Origin: an uncultured Pelagibacteraceae bacterium
Lineage (GTDB): Bacteria > Pseudomonadota > Alphaproteobacteria > Pelagibacterales > Pelagibacteraceae
Direction of reading: 5' to 3'
DNA length: 64,000 nucleotides
NCBI GenBank assembly: GCA_902618975.1
Contig: CACNCN010000001.1
Coordinates: 1 to 64,000, forward strand
The position numbers and the translations under genes were made by a program. The notes beneath the pieces are model-generated. The model worked only from the letters and a program-made list of their open reading frames with translations. It made no database searches and was not told where the DNA came from. Positions 40,418-51,166 of this stretch are shown piece by piece; the stretch's first letter is position 1, and each line of letters begins with the position of its first letter.

Positions 40418-41425
40418 CTAATGATTTGGTGAAATATTGTTAAAAAATATTTTTGCTGTTTCTTCCCAAGTGAATTTTTTTGCAAATTCAAGACAATCAT
40501 TTCTATTAACTTTCAAAGCTTTATGTGCTGATACTTTAAGATCATCATCTAAACAATTTATTTTGGATCCTTCAAATATATCTTTAGGACCTGGAACAGG
40601 ATACGCAGCAACAGGTGTTCCACAATTTAAAGCTTCTGTAACTACAATTCCAAATGTATCTGTTTTACTTGGGAAAACAAAAACATCAGAGGATGCAAAA
40701 TGTGATGCTAATTCACCATTTGTTTTTTCTCCTAAAAAAATATCTTTAGGGAATTCTTTTTTCAATTTTTTTAAATCAGGTCCTTTTCCTATAATTATCT
40801 TTGTACCTTCTAAATCACATTCTAAGAAAGCTCTTATGTTTTTTTCAACTGCAACTCTTCCAACATAAATCCAAATAGGTCTTTTATGAGGTAAATCAAT
40901 TTTTTTAGGGTTCTTAAAAGCTCCATGATTTCCTCCTCTAGTCCAAGTAATCATTTTATTGTCATCTATACCTATATCGATTAATTCTTTTCTCATAGAC
41001 TCTGTAGTTACTAAAATTCTCTCAGCCTTATTATGAAAATTTGCTAAGAATTTTTCAGCCCATTTTGCTGGTATAATAGGAAAGTAAAGTTTTAGATATT
41101 TATCAAATCTTGTATGGAAACTCGTAGTAAACTTTAGATTATTTTTTAAACAATATCTTCTTGCCATAGTGCCTATCGGGCCTTCGGTAGCGATATGAAT
41201 TGCATCTGGATTGATTTTCTTTATTAAACTACCAACTCTGGGCCATACATTTATAGACAACCTAATTTCATTATATTTCGGCATCGGAAAAGTAAAAAAT
41301 AAGTCAGGTGTAATATATTCTATTCTATGACCTTGTTCTTTTAATATATTGCCTGTTTCATGTAAGGTTCTTACAACACCATTTACTTGGGGAAAATATG
41401 CATCTGTAGCAATTAAAATTTTCAT
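40418..41425 (-). CDS. GT4 family glycosyltransferase, probable glycolipid synthase (Agt-like) of the PlcP lipid-remodelling pair
   Basis: DAYFPQVNGVVRTLHETG, YVGRVAVEKN, FPSKTDTFGIVVTEALNCGTPVAAYPV; adjacent to plcP-like gene. Confidence 0.88.
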   Translation of the reverse strand: MKILIATDAYFPQVNGVVRTLHETGNILKEQGHRIEYITPDLFFTFPMPKYNEIRLSINVWPRVGSLIKKINPDAIHIATEGPIGTMARRYCLKNNLKFTTSFHTRFDKYLKLYFPIIPAKWAEKFLANFHNKAERILVTTESMRKELIDIGIDDNKMITWTRGGNHGAFKNPKKIDLPHKRPIWIYVGRVAVEKNIRAFLECDLEGTKIIIGKGPDLKKLKKEFPKDIFLGEKTNGELASHFASSDVFVFPSKTDTFGIVVTEALNCGTPVAAYPVPGPKDIFEGSKINCLDDDLKVSAHKALKVNRNDCLEFAKKFTWEETAKIFFNNISPNH

Positions 41426-41428
41426 TAA

Positions 41429-42241
41429 TTATGAAGCTTTTTTTAATTCTTCAGTTTTAATTGGTTCAATTTTTTCTTTATCGTCTAAATATTGTTCTCT
41501 TATTTTGTCCCAATATAATATTTCAAAACTACCATCATAATTTTCGGCTAATGCAGTGCAGGACTCAACCCAGTCTCCACAATTTAAATAATTGACCCCA
41601 TTAAAATCTCTATCCTCAGCATGATGGATGTGGCCACAAATAATTCCATCAAATTTTTTTCTTTTTGCATAATCTGAAAGTGTTTTTTCATATTCACCAA
41701 TATATTTAACTGCATTTTTGACTTTATACTTTAAAAATTTTGCAAGAGACCAATATTCTTTTCCTCTCAATCTTCTAAAAAAATTAATTATTACATTTAA
41801 TTTTAATAGTAAATTATAGGCTATTGATCCAAGTTTAGATAACCATTTAGCATGTTTCATAACACCATCCCAAGCATCACCATGAACAACAACATATTTT
41901 TTTCCTGCATTTGTTTCATGAATAACTCTATTAACCATATGGATGTCACCAAAATGCATTGGAATAAATTTTCTTAACATTTCGTCATGATTACCCATAA
42001 TGTAGAAAACTTTAGTACCATGCCTAGCTTTTCTTAAAATTTTTTGGATTACATCATTATGTTCTTGAGGCCAAAAAAAGCTTTTTTGCATTTCCCAGAT
42101 ATCTATAATGTCCCCTACAAGATAAAGATTTTCGGATCTTGAGTTTTTAAAAAACTCTAAAAGTTTTTTTGCCTGACAACCCTTGGTACCTAAATGAACA
42201 TCAGAAATAAATATACTTTTATATTTAAGTAAATTAGCCAT
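41429..42241 (-). CDS. plcP: metallophosphoesterase, PlcP-type phospholipase C (UDP-2,3-diacylglucosamine diphosphatase-like family)
   Basis: ISDVHLGTKGCQAKKLLEF, LVGDIIDIWEM, GNHDEML, VVHGDAWDGVMKHAKW, CGHIHHAE; paired with GT4 gene. Confidence 0.85.
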   Translation of the reverse strand: MANLLKYKSIFISDVHLGTKGCQAKKLLEFFKNSRSENLYLVGDIIDIWEMQKSFFWPQEHNDVIQKILRKARHGTKVFYIMGNHDEMLRKFIPMHFGDIHMVNRVIHETNAGKKYVVVHGDAWDGVMKHAKWLSKLGSIAYNLLLKLNVIINFFRRLRGKEYWSLAKFLKYKVKNAVKYIGEYEKTLSDYAKRKKFDGIICGHIHHAEDRDFNGVNYLNCGDWVESCTALAENYDGSFEILYWDKIREQYLDDKEKIEPIKTEELKKAS

Positions 42242-42254
42242 TTAAAAACCTATA

Positions 42255-42274
42255 TTTTAATACAACTGTAACAC
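42255..42274 (+). promoter_or_regulatory. Pho-box-like site oriented toward the lipid kinase gene
   Basis: TTTTAATACAACTGTAACAC; resembles plcP site TTTTAACAAATTTGTAACAT. Confidence 0.5.
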
Positions 42275-42301
42275 GAATCATGTATTTCTTATTTCATCTA
42301 A

Positions 42302-42321
42302 ATGTTACAAATTTGTTAAAA
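42302..42321 (-). promoter_or_regulatory. Pho-box-like site upstream of plcP
   Basis: Minus strand TTTTAACAAATTTGTAACAT, nearly identical to the site at 43679-43698. Confidence 0.7.
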
Positions 42322-42339
42322 ATTTTTTAAGGATTAATT

Positions 42340-43224
42340 ATGTTATGTTGTTTGATTTATAATTTGAATTCTTCCTCTGGAAGAAAATCTAAATTCATAA
42401 ATAGGATTTTATCTAAGTTAAAAGAGAATATTTCTGTAGACTACTTTGAGACTAAAACAATAAATCAAGCTAAGAAAATTTTCAAAAATTTTAATCAAAA
42501 AAATTATGATCGACTAATAGTAGCTGGTGGTGATGGTTCAGTTTCTTTTGCAATTAATGAATTAATTAAAAATAATTTTAATTTTAAAGACGATTTTGCC
42601 ATAGGTTATATTCCTGCTGGTACTGCTAATTTGCTTCAAGCTGAATTATCAATGAATAAAAAAATTGATGATATAGTCAATATATTGGTTTCTAATAATT
42701 ATAAATCCTCTAATCTTGTAAAAATTAACGAGAATTATTTCTTTTTAATGGCTGGTATAGGATGGGATGCAAAAATTGTTCATTCAATTAATTCAAAAAT
42801 TAAAAAGTTTCTAGGTAAAATTATATTTGGTATCAAAGGTTTTCAATATTTCTTGTTTATGAATAATAAAAAATTAAATGTCACTTTTGATGATCAATTT
42901 TATCAAGCAGACTGGATATTATCTTCAAATACCAAATATTACGCTGGACATCATAAAATAAATAAAACAAATATTTTTGAAGATAAATTAGTCACCTATA
43001 TATTTAAAGATTTGACTAGGATTAGTTTATTATATTCAATATTTTTAATAATTCTTAATGGTGATTTAAGTAAAAATAAAAATGTTATTACTACTTATGC
43101 ACAAAACATTACAATTGATGGAAATGATTTGATGCCTGTTCAAATTGATGGAGATAATTTTGGCTCACATAAAAAAATTCATTTAAATCTATCAAATAAA
43201 AAAGTGAATTTTCTTGTAAAATAA
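42340..43224 (+). CDS. diacylglycerol/lipid kinase family protein (DAGK catalytic domain)
   Basis: VAGGDGSVSFAINELIKN, GYIPAGTANLLQAEL, PVQIDGDNFG. Confidence 0.88.
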   Translation: MLCCLIYNLNSSSGRKSKFINRILSKLKENISVDYFETKTINQAKKIFKNFNQKNYDRLIVAGGDGSVSFAINELIKNNFNFKDDFAIGYIPAGTANLLQAELSMNKKIDDIVNILVSNNYKSSNLVKINENYFFLMAGIGWDAKIVHSINSKIKKFLGKIIFGIKGFQYFLFMNNKKLNVTFDDQFYQADWILSSNTKYYAGHHKINKTNIFEDKLVTYIFKDLTRISLLYSIFLIILNGDLSKNKNVITTYAQNITIDGNDLMPVQIDGDNFGSHKKIHLNLSNKKVNFLVK

Positions 43225-43659
43225 TTATTTTACTCTTCCATAAACATCTTGGTATCTGACTATATCAGTTTCTTTTAAAATTGAGCCTACTTGTGCTTCA
43301 ATTATTTTTACTGGTTTTTTATATGGGTTTTCTATTCTATGGATTGCACCTAATGGTATAAAAATAGTTTCATCAGGTTTCATGGTAAAATATTTTTTAT
43401 TTAACTTTGTTTGAAATCTTTTACTGGCTGAACTATTGCTAAATATTATTTCCTTGGATTTGTTTAGAATTATAATTCCTTCTGGAATGTAATTTAAAAG
43501 ATTATAAATAGTTTCTCTATATTTCTTACTTTTGTCTTCATCTAACTTATTATCTTCAATGTTAACTTCAGTATTAATATCTAAGACTCTTTCTTTTTTT
43601 AAAAGAAAAAATAACAAAACAGTTATTATGACTAACAAAACAAATGTTAAAAGTTCCAT
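43225..43659 (-). CDS. chimeric ORF: TM + PAS-like N-terminus (PhoR-like) joined to ManC-like cupin C-terminal tail
   Basis: N-term MELLTFVLLVIITVLLFFLLKK, ILNKSKEIIFSNSSASKRF; C-term IPLGAIHRIENPYKKPVKIIEAQVGSILKETDIVRYQDVYGRVK matches the manC product tail. Confidence 0.7.
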   Translation of the reverse strand: MELLTFVLLVIITVLLFFLLKKERVLDINTEVNIEDNKLDEDKSKKYRETIYNLLNYIPEGIIILNKSKEIIFSNSSASKRFQTKLNKKYFTMKPDETIFIPLGAIHRIENPYKKPVKIIEAQVGSILKETDIVRYQDVYGRVK

Positions 43660-43678
43660 ATAAAATTATCTCATTCAA

Positions 43679-43698
43679 ATGTTACAGATTTGTTAAAA
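43679..43698 (-). promoter_or_regulatory. Pho-box-like site directly upstream of the chimeric ORF
   Basis: Minus strand TTTTAACAAATCTGTAACAT. Confidence 0.7.
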
Positions 43699-43701
43699 TA
43701 T

Positions 43702-44040
43702 CTAAGAACTTACTTTTCCTAAATAATTTACTAGAATAACACCTATAATTATTAAGATTATACCAATAGTTCCATAAATATTAGGCAATTGATTATATTT
43801 TAAAATACCAAATATCGTTACTGCTGTAATTGTTATTCCTCCATATGTTGCATAAGTAAAACCTACTGGAATTATATTCATTGCTTTAGATAAGCAAAAT
43901 AGACATAAAATAATTGAGAACACACAAAAAATAGTTGGATAAATATTTGTAAAGCCATTAGTAGTTTTTAAAAAACCATTAGCAGCAATTCCTAAAATAA
44001 TTGCTAGAAATAAAAAAATATAACCCGAAATTAAATTCAT
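43702..44040 (-). CDS. small multidrug resistance (SMR)-family transporter
   Basis: 112 aa, four TM, GFTYATYGGITITAVTIFGILKYNQ. Confidence 0.75.
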   Translation of the reverse strand: MNLISGYIFLFLAIILGIAANGFLKTTNGFTNIYPTIFCVFSIILCLFCLSKAMNIIPVGFTYATYGGITITAVTIFGILKYNQLPNIYGTIGIILIIIGVILVNYLGKVSS

Positions 44041-44043
44041 GAT

Positions 44044-45246
44044 TTAACCTACTCTTCCATATATGTCTTGATATCTTACAATATCGGTTTCTTTTAGAAT
44101 AGATCCTTTCTGAATTTCTAAAATTTTTACGTTAATTTTTAATGGATTTTCTATTCTGTGAATAGCACCCTTTGGAATATATATAGATTCATTTACAGAT
44201 TTTGATAATTTTTTCTTATTTAATGTAATTAAAGGTTTACCTTGGGTAATTAACCAGTGCTCAGATCGATGATGATGTTTTTGTAGACTTAATATACCTT
44301 TTGATTTTACATTTAATTCTTTAACTAAGAAATTTTTACCTCTGAATAAGTTGGTATAACTACCCCATGGTCTATAAAAAATATTCTTTTTTTTGAAATA
44401 TTTTGATTTATTTTTATTAAAGATTTTTGAAATTTCTTTCCAACTACCTAGGTCAGACCAAGGAATATCCAATTTTATAGCATTAATGTTTTTTGATTTT
44501 TCAAGGATTGCATAATCAAAAGATTTTTCAACTGACTTAATAAATTCCGATTTGTTTAAATAATAAGTATTATTTTTGTATTTTGATTTATTTACCGAAA
44601 GTAAGCAGCTCTTATAAGTTTTTGGTTGATATTTTTTAAAATTATTAATTATCGAGTCTTTCCTTAAAAAAAACATACCCGAATTCCAGTAACCTTTTTT
44701 ATTTATGACCTGTTTAGCTTTTAAAATTTTAGGCTTTTCTATAAACTTTGAAACTTTATTAATATTTTTAATCTTTTTTGTTAAAAAGTAACCATATTCA
44801 CTTGATGGATTGTTAGGTTTAATCCCAAATATAAATATATTTTTATCGTCTAGATTTTTAACATTGTTTTTAATTGATCTATTAAAAATACTTGTTTTTT
44901 CAATTAAATGATCTGCAGCAAAATACATTAGAGATTGTTTTAATGGAATATCTTTAATCAATGCAGAAGAAAGTATTGCTGGAGCTGTATTCTTTTTAGC
45001 TGGCTCAAGCACAATTTTAAATTTCTTTATTTTAGAATTTTTTAAAGATCTTCTAACTTGTGATAAATATTTGTTATTAGTGCTTATGATGGGATGATCG
45101 AAGATCGGATTTTTAATCCTTTCTAATGTTTTTTCCATCAGGTTCCATCCTCCAAAGTCAATAAACTGCTTTGGTTGATGGTGTTTTTTATCTTCCCACA
45201 GTCGAGTGCCTGCTCCACCACACAAAATAACTGGTCTAATTTTCAT
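44044..45246 (-). CDS. manC: mannose-1-phosphate guanylyltransferase (ManC/CpsB type)
   Basis: VILCGGAGTRLWEDKKHHQPKQF, RPWGSYTNL, HHHRSEHWLI, IPKGAIHRIENP cupin tail. Confidence 0.9.
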   Translation of the reverse strand: MKIRPVILCGGAGTRLWEDKKHHQPKQFIDFGGWNLMEKTLERIKNPIFDHPIISTNNKYLSQVRRSLKNSKIKKFKIVLEPAKKNTAPAILSSALIKDIPLKQSLMYFAADHLIEKTSIFNRSIKNNVKNLDDKNIFIFGIKPNNPSSEYGYFLTKKIKNINKVSKFIEKPKILKAKQVINKKGYWNSGMFFLRKDSIINNFKKYQPKTYKSCLLSVNKSKYKNNTYYLNKSEFIKSVEKSFDYAILEKSKNINAIKLDIPWSDLGSWKEISKIFNKNKSKYFKKKNIFYRPWGSYTNLFRGKNFLVKELNVKSKGILSLQKHHHRSEHWLITQGKPLITLNKKKLSKSVNESIYIPKGAIHRIENPLKINVKILEIQKGSILKETDIVRYQDIYGRVG

Positions 45247-46964
45247 TAAATATCAGCGTAAACTTTTACTTCGTTTTTTGCTCCTGGATGTGTTGGTGCT
45301 CCTAGATATGCAGGTCCAACAGTTTGTGCATATTTCCAAAGAGTTCCATTACCAAAGTTAATTTTCTTTGGTTTCCATTTTTTCTTTCTTTTCGATAGTT
45401 CTTTTTTTGATAATCTTACGTTAATAGTTCCTTTTTTAGCATCTATATCAATTACATCACCATTACGTAAAAGTGCTATTGGACCGCCTATAGAGGCCTC
45501 AGGACCTACATGACCGATACAAAAGCCCCTAGTAGCACCAGAAAACCTTCCGTCAGTTATAAGTGCAACTTTTTCACCTTTTCCTTGGCCGTAAATAGCT
45601 CCAGTTGTTTGAAGCATTTCTCTCATACCTGGTCCACCTCTTGGTCCTTCGTATCTAATAATTATGATGTCGCCATCTTTGTATTGTTTTTTTTGAACAG
45701 CTTTAAATGCAGCTTCCTCAGTATCAAAACATCTTGCTCTTCCTGTAAATTGTAATTTTTTAAGTCCTGCAACTTTAACAATTGCACCTTCGGGTGCTAA
45801 ATTTCCTTTTAATCCAACTACACCTCCATCTGGAGATAATGGATTATTATGTTTTCTCATTACCTTTTGTTTTAAATTAAATTTAACTTTTTTTAAATTT
45901 TCTCTCATTGTTTTACCAGTTACAGTTAAACAATCTCCATGTATGTATCCACCATCCATTAAAGTTTTTAATAACATTGGTACTCCTCCTGCTTGCCACA
46001 TATCTTTTGCAACATATCTTCCACCCGGTTTAAGATCAGCAAGATAAGGAGTTTTTTTAAAAATTTTTGCTACATCCATTAAATCAAATTTAATACCAAC
46101 TTCATTTGCAATTGCTGGCAAATGTAATGCTGCGTTTGTTGAACCGCCTGTTGCTGCTACTATTGTAGCTGCATTTTCTAAAGCTTTTCTTGTAACTATA
46201 TCTCTTGGTCTGATATTTTTCTTAAGCAAGTTCATTACAGCTTTTCCACTTAACATTGCGTACTTGTCTCTTTGCTCATAAGGAGCTGGTGTTCCTGCTG
46301 AATAAGGTAATGCTAGTCCAATTGCTTCTGAAACACATGCCATAGTATTTGCTGTAAATTGTCCACCACAGGCTCCTGAACTCGGACAAGCTTTTAATTC
46401 AAGTTTTCTTAATGCGTGTGCTGACATTTTACCTGAAGAATATTTTCCTACACCTTCAAATACATCAACTACAGTCACGTCTTTACCATTAAATCTTCCA
46501 GGCAAGATAGATCCACCGTAAATAAAAACGCTTGGCACATTCAACCTAACCATCGCCATCATTAGACCTGGTAACGATTTATCACATCCAGCAACGCCAA
46601 CTAATGCATCATAACAATGACCTCTTACAGTTAATTCTGTTGAATCTGCAATTACGTCTCTTGAAATTAATGACGATTTCATACCTTCATGGCCCATCGC
46701 AATTCCATCAGTTACAGTAATTGTACAAAATTCTCTTGGGGTTCCGCCGTTGCTTTTTACTCCTTTTTTAACTGATTGTGCCTGCCTCATTAAGGCAATA
46801 TTGCATGGTGCTGCTTCATTCCAAGTTGAAACTACTCCTATAAAAGGTTTTGCAACATCTTTTTCGGTTAAATCCATTGCATAATAAAATGATCTTTGTG
46901 GTGCTTTATCAGGTCCTACTGATGTATGTCTGCTAGGTAATTTTTTTTTATTAAATTTTAACAT
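45246..46964 (-). CDS. ilvD: dihydroxy-acid dehydratase
   Basis: [47 protein letters not shown]. Confidence 0.97.
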   Translation of the reverse strand: MLKFNKKKLPSRHTSVGPDKAPQRSFYYAMDLTEKDVAKPFIGVVSTWNEAAPCNIALMRQAQSVKKGVKSNGGTPREFCTITVTDGIAMGHEGMKSSLISRDVIADSTELTVRGHCYDALVGVAGCDKSLPGLMMAMVRLNVPSVFIYGGSILPGRFNGKDVTVVDVFEGVGKYSSGKMSAHALRKLELKACPSSGACGGQFTANTMACVSEAIGLALPYSAGTPAPYEQRDKYAMLSGKAVMNLLKKNIRPRDIVTRKALENAATIVAATGGSTNAALHLPAIANEVGIKFDLMDVAKIFKKTPYLADLKPGGRYVAKDMWQAGGVPMLLKTLMDGGYIHGDCLTVTGKTMRENLKKVKFNLKQKVMRKHNNPLSPDGGVVGLKGNLAPEGAIVKVAGLKKLQFTGRARCFDTEEAAFKAVQKKQYKDGDIIIIRYEGPRGGPGMREMLQTTGAIYGQGKGEKVALITDGRFSGATRGFCIGHVGPEASIGGPIALLRNGDVIDIDAKKGTINVRLSKKELSKRKKKWKPKKINFGNGTLWKYAQTVGPAYLGAPTHPGAKNEVKVYADI

Positions 46965-49588
46965 TATAGATTTTGAATTATTAATGAAATTTTCTTAACA
47001 TCATTTTTTAAATTATTATAGTTATTTTTTTCTTGTTCAACAACAGTTTTGGGAGCCCTATCTACGAAATTTTTATTTTGTAACCTTTTATTAATGCCTT
47101 CCATTTCCGAATTATATTTATTTTGTTTTTTTATAAGATTTTCTTTAATGATTTTAAGATCTATATTTTCTTCAAAATAAACCTTAATTATATCACCACC
47201 AATTACCATTGTTGCTGAAGGTTTGTCCAAATCTTTATTGAAAAAATTATTTACTCTAGCTATTTTTTTTAAAATATTTTCGTTTTTTTCATAAAAATTG
47301 GATTTTTTATTCTTTAAACTGCCTAATGATACATCAACAAATGTGCCAGGACTTATATTTAGCTCGTTTTTAAAAGATCTAAGAGAAGAGGTAAAATTGA
47401 TAATATTTTCAACATTTTTTATTTCATTATTTTTTATAGGTTTTTCATTGATCCAATTAGAAAACATAAGGTAATTTTTACCTGATTTATCCAGCTTATT
47501 TTTTAGCCATATTTCTTCAGTTACAAACGGTATGAATGGGTGCATAAGAATTAATATTTGGGTGAAAATGAAACCAGAAACATCCTGTGTTTCTTTAACT
47601 TTTTTCTTATCATTTGAGTAAAGAATAGTTTTCGAAAGCTCTAAATACCAATCACAATAAGAATTCCATACAAACTGATAAATAAGTCTAGATGCCTCAT
47701 CGAATCTATATTCTTTTATTTTTGCCTCTACATTTTTTTTTACATTTACTAATTCATTAAAAATCCAATTATTAATGTTTATATTAATTTTTTTTGGTTT
47801 TTTTTCGGAAAAAATACATTTATTTTGAATTAGAAAATTATTTGCGTTCCATAATTTATTTAAAAGATTTCTGTATCCTTTAACTCTGTCTTCAGATAAC
47901 TTTACATCTCTACCTGGTGAAGCCATCGAAAGAAGAGTAAATCTTAAGGCATCAGCACTATATTTGTTAATTAATTCTAAAGGATCAATTACATTCCCTT
48001 TAGATTTAGACATTTTCTGTCCTTTCTCATCTCTTACTAAAGCGTGCACGTATATATCTTTAAACGGCTCTTTATTCAAAAATTCCATACTAAGCATCAT
48101 CATTCTTGCAACCCAAAAAAATATTATATCAAACCCTGTAACTAAAACTGTAGTAGGATAAAATTTAGTTAAATAATCATTTTTCTTTGGCCAACCAAGT
48201 GTTGCAAAAGGCCAAAGGCCAGATGAAAACCAAGTATCTAGAACATCAGGATCCCTAAAAATACTTACATCTTTTTTATAATATTTTTTTGCTAATTTTT
48301 TTGCGTTGTCCTCATTTTCTGCAACAAATATTTTTTTATCTGGTCCATACCACGCAGGTATTTGATGACCCCACCATAGCTGTCTAGATACACACCAAGG
48401 TTCAATATTATCCATCCATTGAAAATATGTCTTAGACCAATTCGTTGGAAAAAAATTAGTCTTCTTTGACTTTACTATTTTTTTTGCCTTGTTTGATAAT
48501 TTTTTTGCATCAGCAAACCATTGCTCTGTTAAATAAGGTTCTATTATTGAATTTGATCTATCCCCATATGGAACTTTATTTTTAATATCTTCTTCTTTAA
48601 CAAATAAGTTTTTATTTTTTAATTCTAATAATATTTTTTTACGAGCCTCAAATCGATCTAATCCAATATATTCTTTTGGTGCATTGGTATTAATTTTTCC
48701 ATCTTCAGTAAATATATTAATTATTTCAAGTTTATTTCTTATACCAACTTCATAATCATTAAAATCGTGAGCTGGAGTTATTTTAACAGCTCCAGTACCT
48801 TGTTCAGGATCAGCATAATCATCAGCTATAATTTTTATTTTTTTTTCTACAATTGGTAAAATTATATTTTTTGACACTAAATTTTTGTATCTTTTATCTT
48901 TAGGATTTACAGCTACAGCTGTATCACCCAACATAGTCTCGGGTCTTGTTGTGGCAATGGTGATAAAATTTTCACTATTTTCTAATGGATATTTAATATG
49001 ATACAATTTTGAATTTACTTCTCTCTGATCTACTTCTAAATCAGATATTGCTGTTTTAAGAACAGTATCCCAATTTACTAATTTTTTTGATTTATAAATC
49101 AGCCCTTTTTTGTAAAGATCAACGAATACTTTTATTACAGATTTTGAGAGATTTTCGTCCATAGTGAAAGCATTCCTTGACCAGTCACACGAACAGCCCA
49201 ATTTCTTCAATTGATTAATAATTATATCTCCATATTGATTTTTCCACTCCCAAACTTTACCAATGAATTTCTCGCGACCTAAATCATGCTTGCTTGAACC
49301 TTCTTTTTCTAACTTTTTTTCTACAAGTGCTTGAGTGGCAATACCTGCATGATCAGTTCCAGGCTGCCATAAAGTTTCGTAATTATTCATTCTATGAAAC
49401 CTTGTTAATAGGTCCTGAATTGAATTATTTAAAGCATGACCCATATGTAGATTTCCTGTTACATTTGGTGGTGGAATAACTATAGAAAATTTCTTCTTAT
49501 TTTTTTTTGGTTTAAAGAGTCTATTCTTTTCCCAATATGAATAAATTTTATCTTCTACCTCAGAATGATTATAATTATTTCCGCTCAT
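46964..49588 (-). CDS. valS: valine--tRNA ligase
   Basis: [45 protein letters not shown]. Confidence 0.97.
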   Translation of the reverse strand: MSGNNYNHSEVEDKIYSYWEKNRLFKPKKNKKKFSIVIPPPNVTGNLHMGHALNNSIQDLLTRFHRMNNYETLWQPGTDHAGIATQALVEKKLEKEGSSKHDLGREKFIGKVWEWKNQYGDIIINQLKKLGCSCDWSRNAFTMDENLSKSVIKVFVDLYKKGLIYKSKKLVNWDTVLKTAISDLEVDQREVNSKLYHIKYPLENSENFITIATTRPETMLGDTAVAVNPKDKRYKNLVSKNIILPIVEKKIKIIADDYADPEQGTGAVKITPAHDFNDYEVGIRNKLEIINIFTEDGKINTNAPKEYIGLDRFEARKKILLELKNKNLFVKEEDIKNKVPYGDRSNSIIEPYLTEQWFADAKKLSNKAKKIVKSKKTNFFPTNWSKTYFQWMDNIEPWCVSRQLWWGHQIPAWYGPDKKIFVAENEDNAKKLAKKYYKKDVSIFRDPDVLDTWFSSGLWPFATLGWPKKNDYLTKFYPTTVLVTGFDIIFFWVARMMMLSMEFLNKEPFKDIYVHALVRDEKGQKMSKSKGNVIDPLELINKYSADALRFTLLSMASPGRDVKLSEDRVKGYRNLLNKLWNANNFLIQNKCIFSEKKPKKINININNWIFNELVNVKKNVEAKIKEYRFDEASRLIYQFVWNSYCDWYLELSKTILYSNDKKKVKETQDVSGFIFTQILILMHPFIPFVTEEIWLKNKLDKSGKNYLMFSNWINEKPIKNNEIKNVENIINFTSSLRSFKNELNISPGTFVDVSLGSLKNKKSNFYEKNENILKKIARVNNFFNKDLDKPSATMVIGGDIIKVYFEENIDLKIIKENLIKKQNKYNSEMEGINKRLQNKNFVDRAPKTVVEQEKNNYNNLKNDVKKISLIIQNL

Positions 49589-49708
49589 GAAATATGTATT
49601 TTATAAATTAATCTAGTGAATAAACAAAGTTCTAATTTTACGCTAAAAATAATGGACTAATTCAAAAACAGTTATATAAGCTATTTAAGGGTAATTAATT
49701 ATTCATAC

Positions 49709-49782
49709 GGCAACGTGGCGGAATGGTTACGCAGAGGATTGCAAATCCTTGTATCCCGGTTCGATTCCGGGCGTTGCCTCCA
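49709..49782 (+). tRNA. tRNA-Cys(GCA)
   Basis: GGCAACG/CGTTGCC acceptor, anticodon loop TTGCAAA, GGTTCGATTCC T arm, encoded CCA. Confidence 0.96.
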
Positions 49783-49833
49783 AAAATAATGGTTGTTTTA
49801 AAATAAAAAAAAAGTAAGTTTTGATTTTAATAT

Positions 49834-49909
49834 TCCTCGGTAGCTCAGTTGGTAGAGCAGTTGACTGTTAATCAATTGGTCGCAGGTTCGAGTCCTGCCC
49901 GAGGAGCCA
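49834..49909 (+). tRNA. tRNA-Asn(GTT)
   Basis: TCCTCGG/CCGAGGA acceptor, anticodon loop CTGTTAA, GGTTCGAGTCC T arm, encoded CCA. Confidence 0.96.
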
Positions 49910-49910
49910 A

Positions 49911-50285
49911 TTAAACTGCTTTAGATACGAAATTTCCTGACTGTTGAAGTGTTTTAGTAAACTTTATTTTCTGATCCTGTGTCATTTCAGAATAAATTTT
50001 ACTTAGAAAATTATAATTAACTTGTAAATGACCTTCTTTAGTTTTTTCTAAATTTAATAGATATTCTGAAAAATCCTCAAAAAAATAATTTATGGGTACT
50101 TTTAAATAATTAGATAATTGTAAAAGTCTAATAGAACTAACTCCGTTAGTTCCTTTTTCGTACTTTTGTATTTGTTGAAATGTTACATTAATAGCTTTGG
50201 CTACTTTTGTTTGTGTAAGACCCAAAGCTAATCTTCTTAGTTTAAGTTTATTACCTAAATGCTTATTGAAATTTTCTTCCATCAA
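49911..50285 (-). CDS. XRE-family helix-turn-helix regulator
   Basis: LGNKLKLRRLALGLTQTKVAKAINVTFQQIQKYEKGTNGVSSIRLLQLSNYL. Confidence 0.9.
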   Translation of the reverse strand: MMEENFNKHLGNKLKLRRLALGLTQTKVAKAINVTFQQIQKYEKGTNGVSSIRLLQLSNYLKVPINYFFEDFSEYLLNLEKTKEGHLQVNYNFLSKIYSEMTQDQKIKFTKTLQQSGNFVSKAV

Positions 50286-50426
50286 AGACCCCTCTTTAAT
50301 TAAATATATTCTTAAGTTAATCTAAAACAAAAAGATATTTCAAGTAAAATAATTTATAAAAAAATAATTTTTTTTAAATTTTTATAAACCTGTCAAGTAA
50401 CTTTTTAACATTTTAGATTAGATTCA

Positions 50427-51161
50427 TTATAAAATTTGGCTTAAAAATAGCTTTGTTCTATCGCTTTTAGGATTTGCAAAAAATTCTTTTGTTTCAGCCT
50501 TTTCGACAATCATGCCTTCATCCATAAAAATTACTTCATCTGCAACTTCTTTAGCAAACCCCATTTCATGGGTAACTACTATCATAGTCATTCCGCCCTT
50601 TGCTAAATTAACCATTGCATCTAAAACCTCTTTAATCATTTCTGGGTCTAAAGCAGATGTTGGTTCATCAAAAAGCATTATTTTAGGTTCCATACAAAGT
50701 GCTCTTGCAATCGCACATCGTTGTTGTTGACCACCTGAGAGTTGACCAGGAAATTTACTTGCTTGGTCAGAAATTTGTACTTTTTCCAGTTCATTCATCG
50801 CTAATTCTTCTGCTTTTTTTTTGGGCATTTTTCTCACCCAGATTGGAGCAAGCGTGCAATTGTCTAAAATTGATAAATGAGGAAATAAATTAAATTGTTG
50901 AAACACCATGCCAACTTCAGCCCTAATCTGCTCAATATTTTTTGTATTTTCGTTTAATTCAGTGCCATCTACTATTATATTTCCCTTTTGATGCTCTTCT
51001 AATCTATTTATACATCTGATTAAGGTTGATTTGCCTGATCCTGACGGTCCACATACAACAATTTTCTTATTTTTTTCAACCTCTAAGTTTATATCTTTTA
51101 AAACTTGAAAATCTCCAAACCATTTATTCATGTTTTGTATTTTTATAATTGCCTCAGACAT
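50427..51161 (-). CDS. aapP: amino acid ABC transporter ATP-binding protein
   Basis: [52 protein letters not shown]. Confidence 0.93.
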   Translation of the reverse strand: MSEAIIKIQNMNKWFGDFQVLKDINLEVEKNKKIVVCGPSGSGKSTLIRCINRLEEHQKGNIIVDGTELNENTKNIEQIRAEVGMVFQQFNLFPHLSILDNCTLAPIWVRKMPKKKAEELAMNELEKVQISDQASKFPGQLSGGQQQRCAIARALCMEPKIMLFDEPTSALDPEMIKEVLDAMVNLAKGGMTMIVVTHEMGFAKEVADEVIFMDEGMIVEKAETKEFFANPKSDRTKLFLSQIL

Positions 51162-51166
51162 AAATT

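Noticed and set aside
49709-49909. tRNA-Cys/tRNA-Asn pair as a possible mobile-element integration site
   Set aside because: No integrase, no duplicated tRNA 3' end, and flanks are ordinary chromosomal genes.
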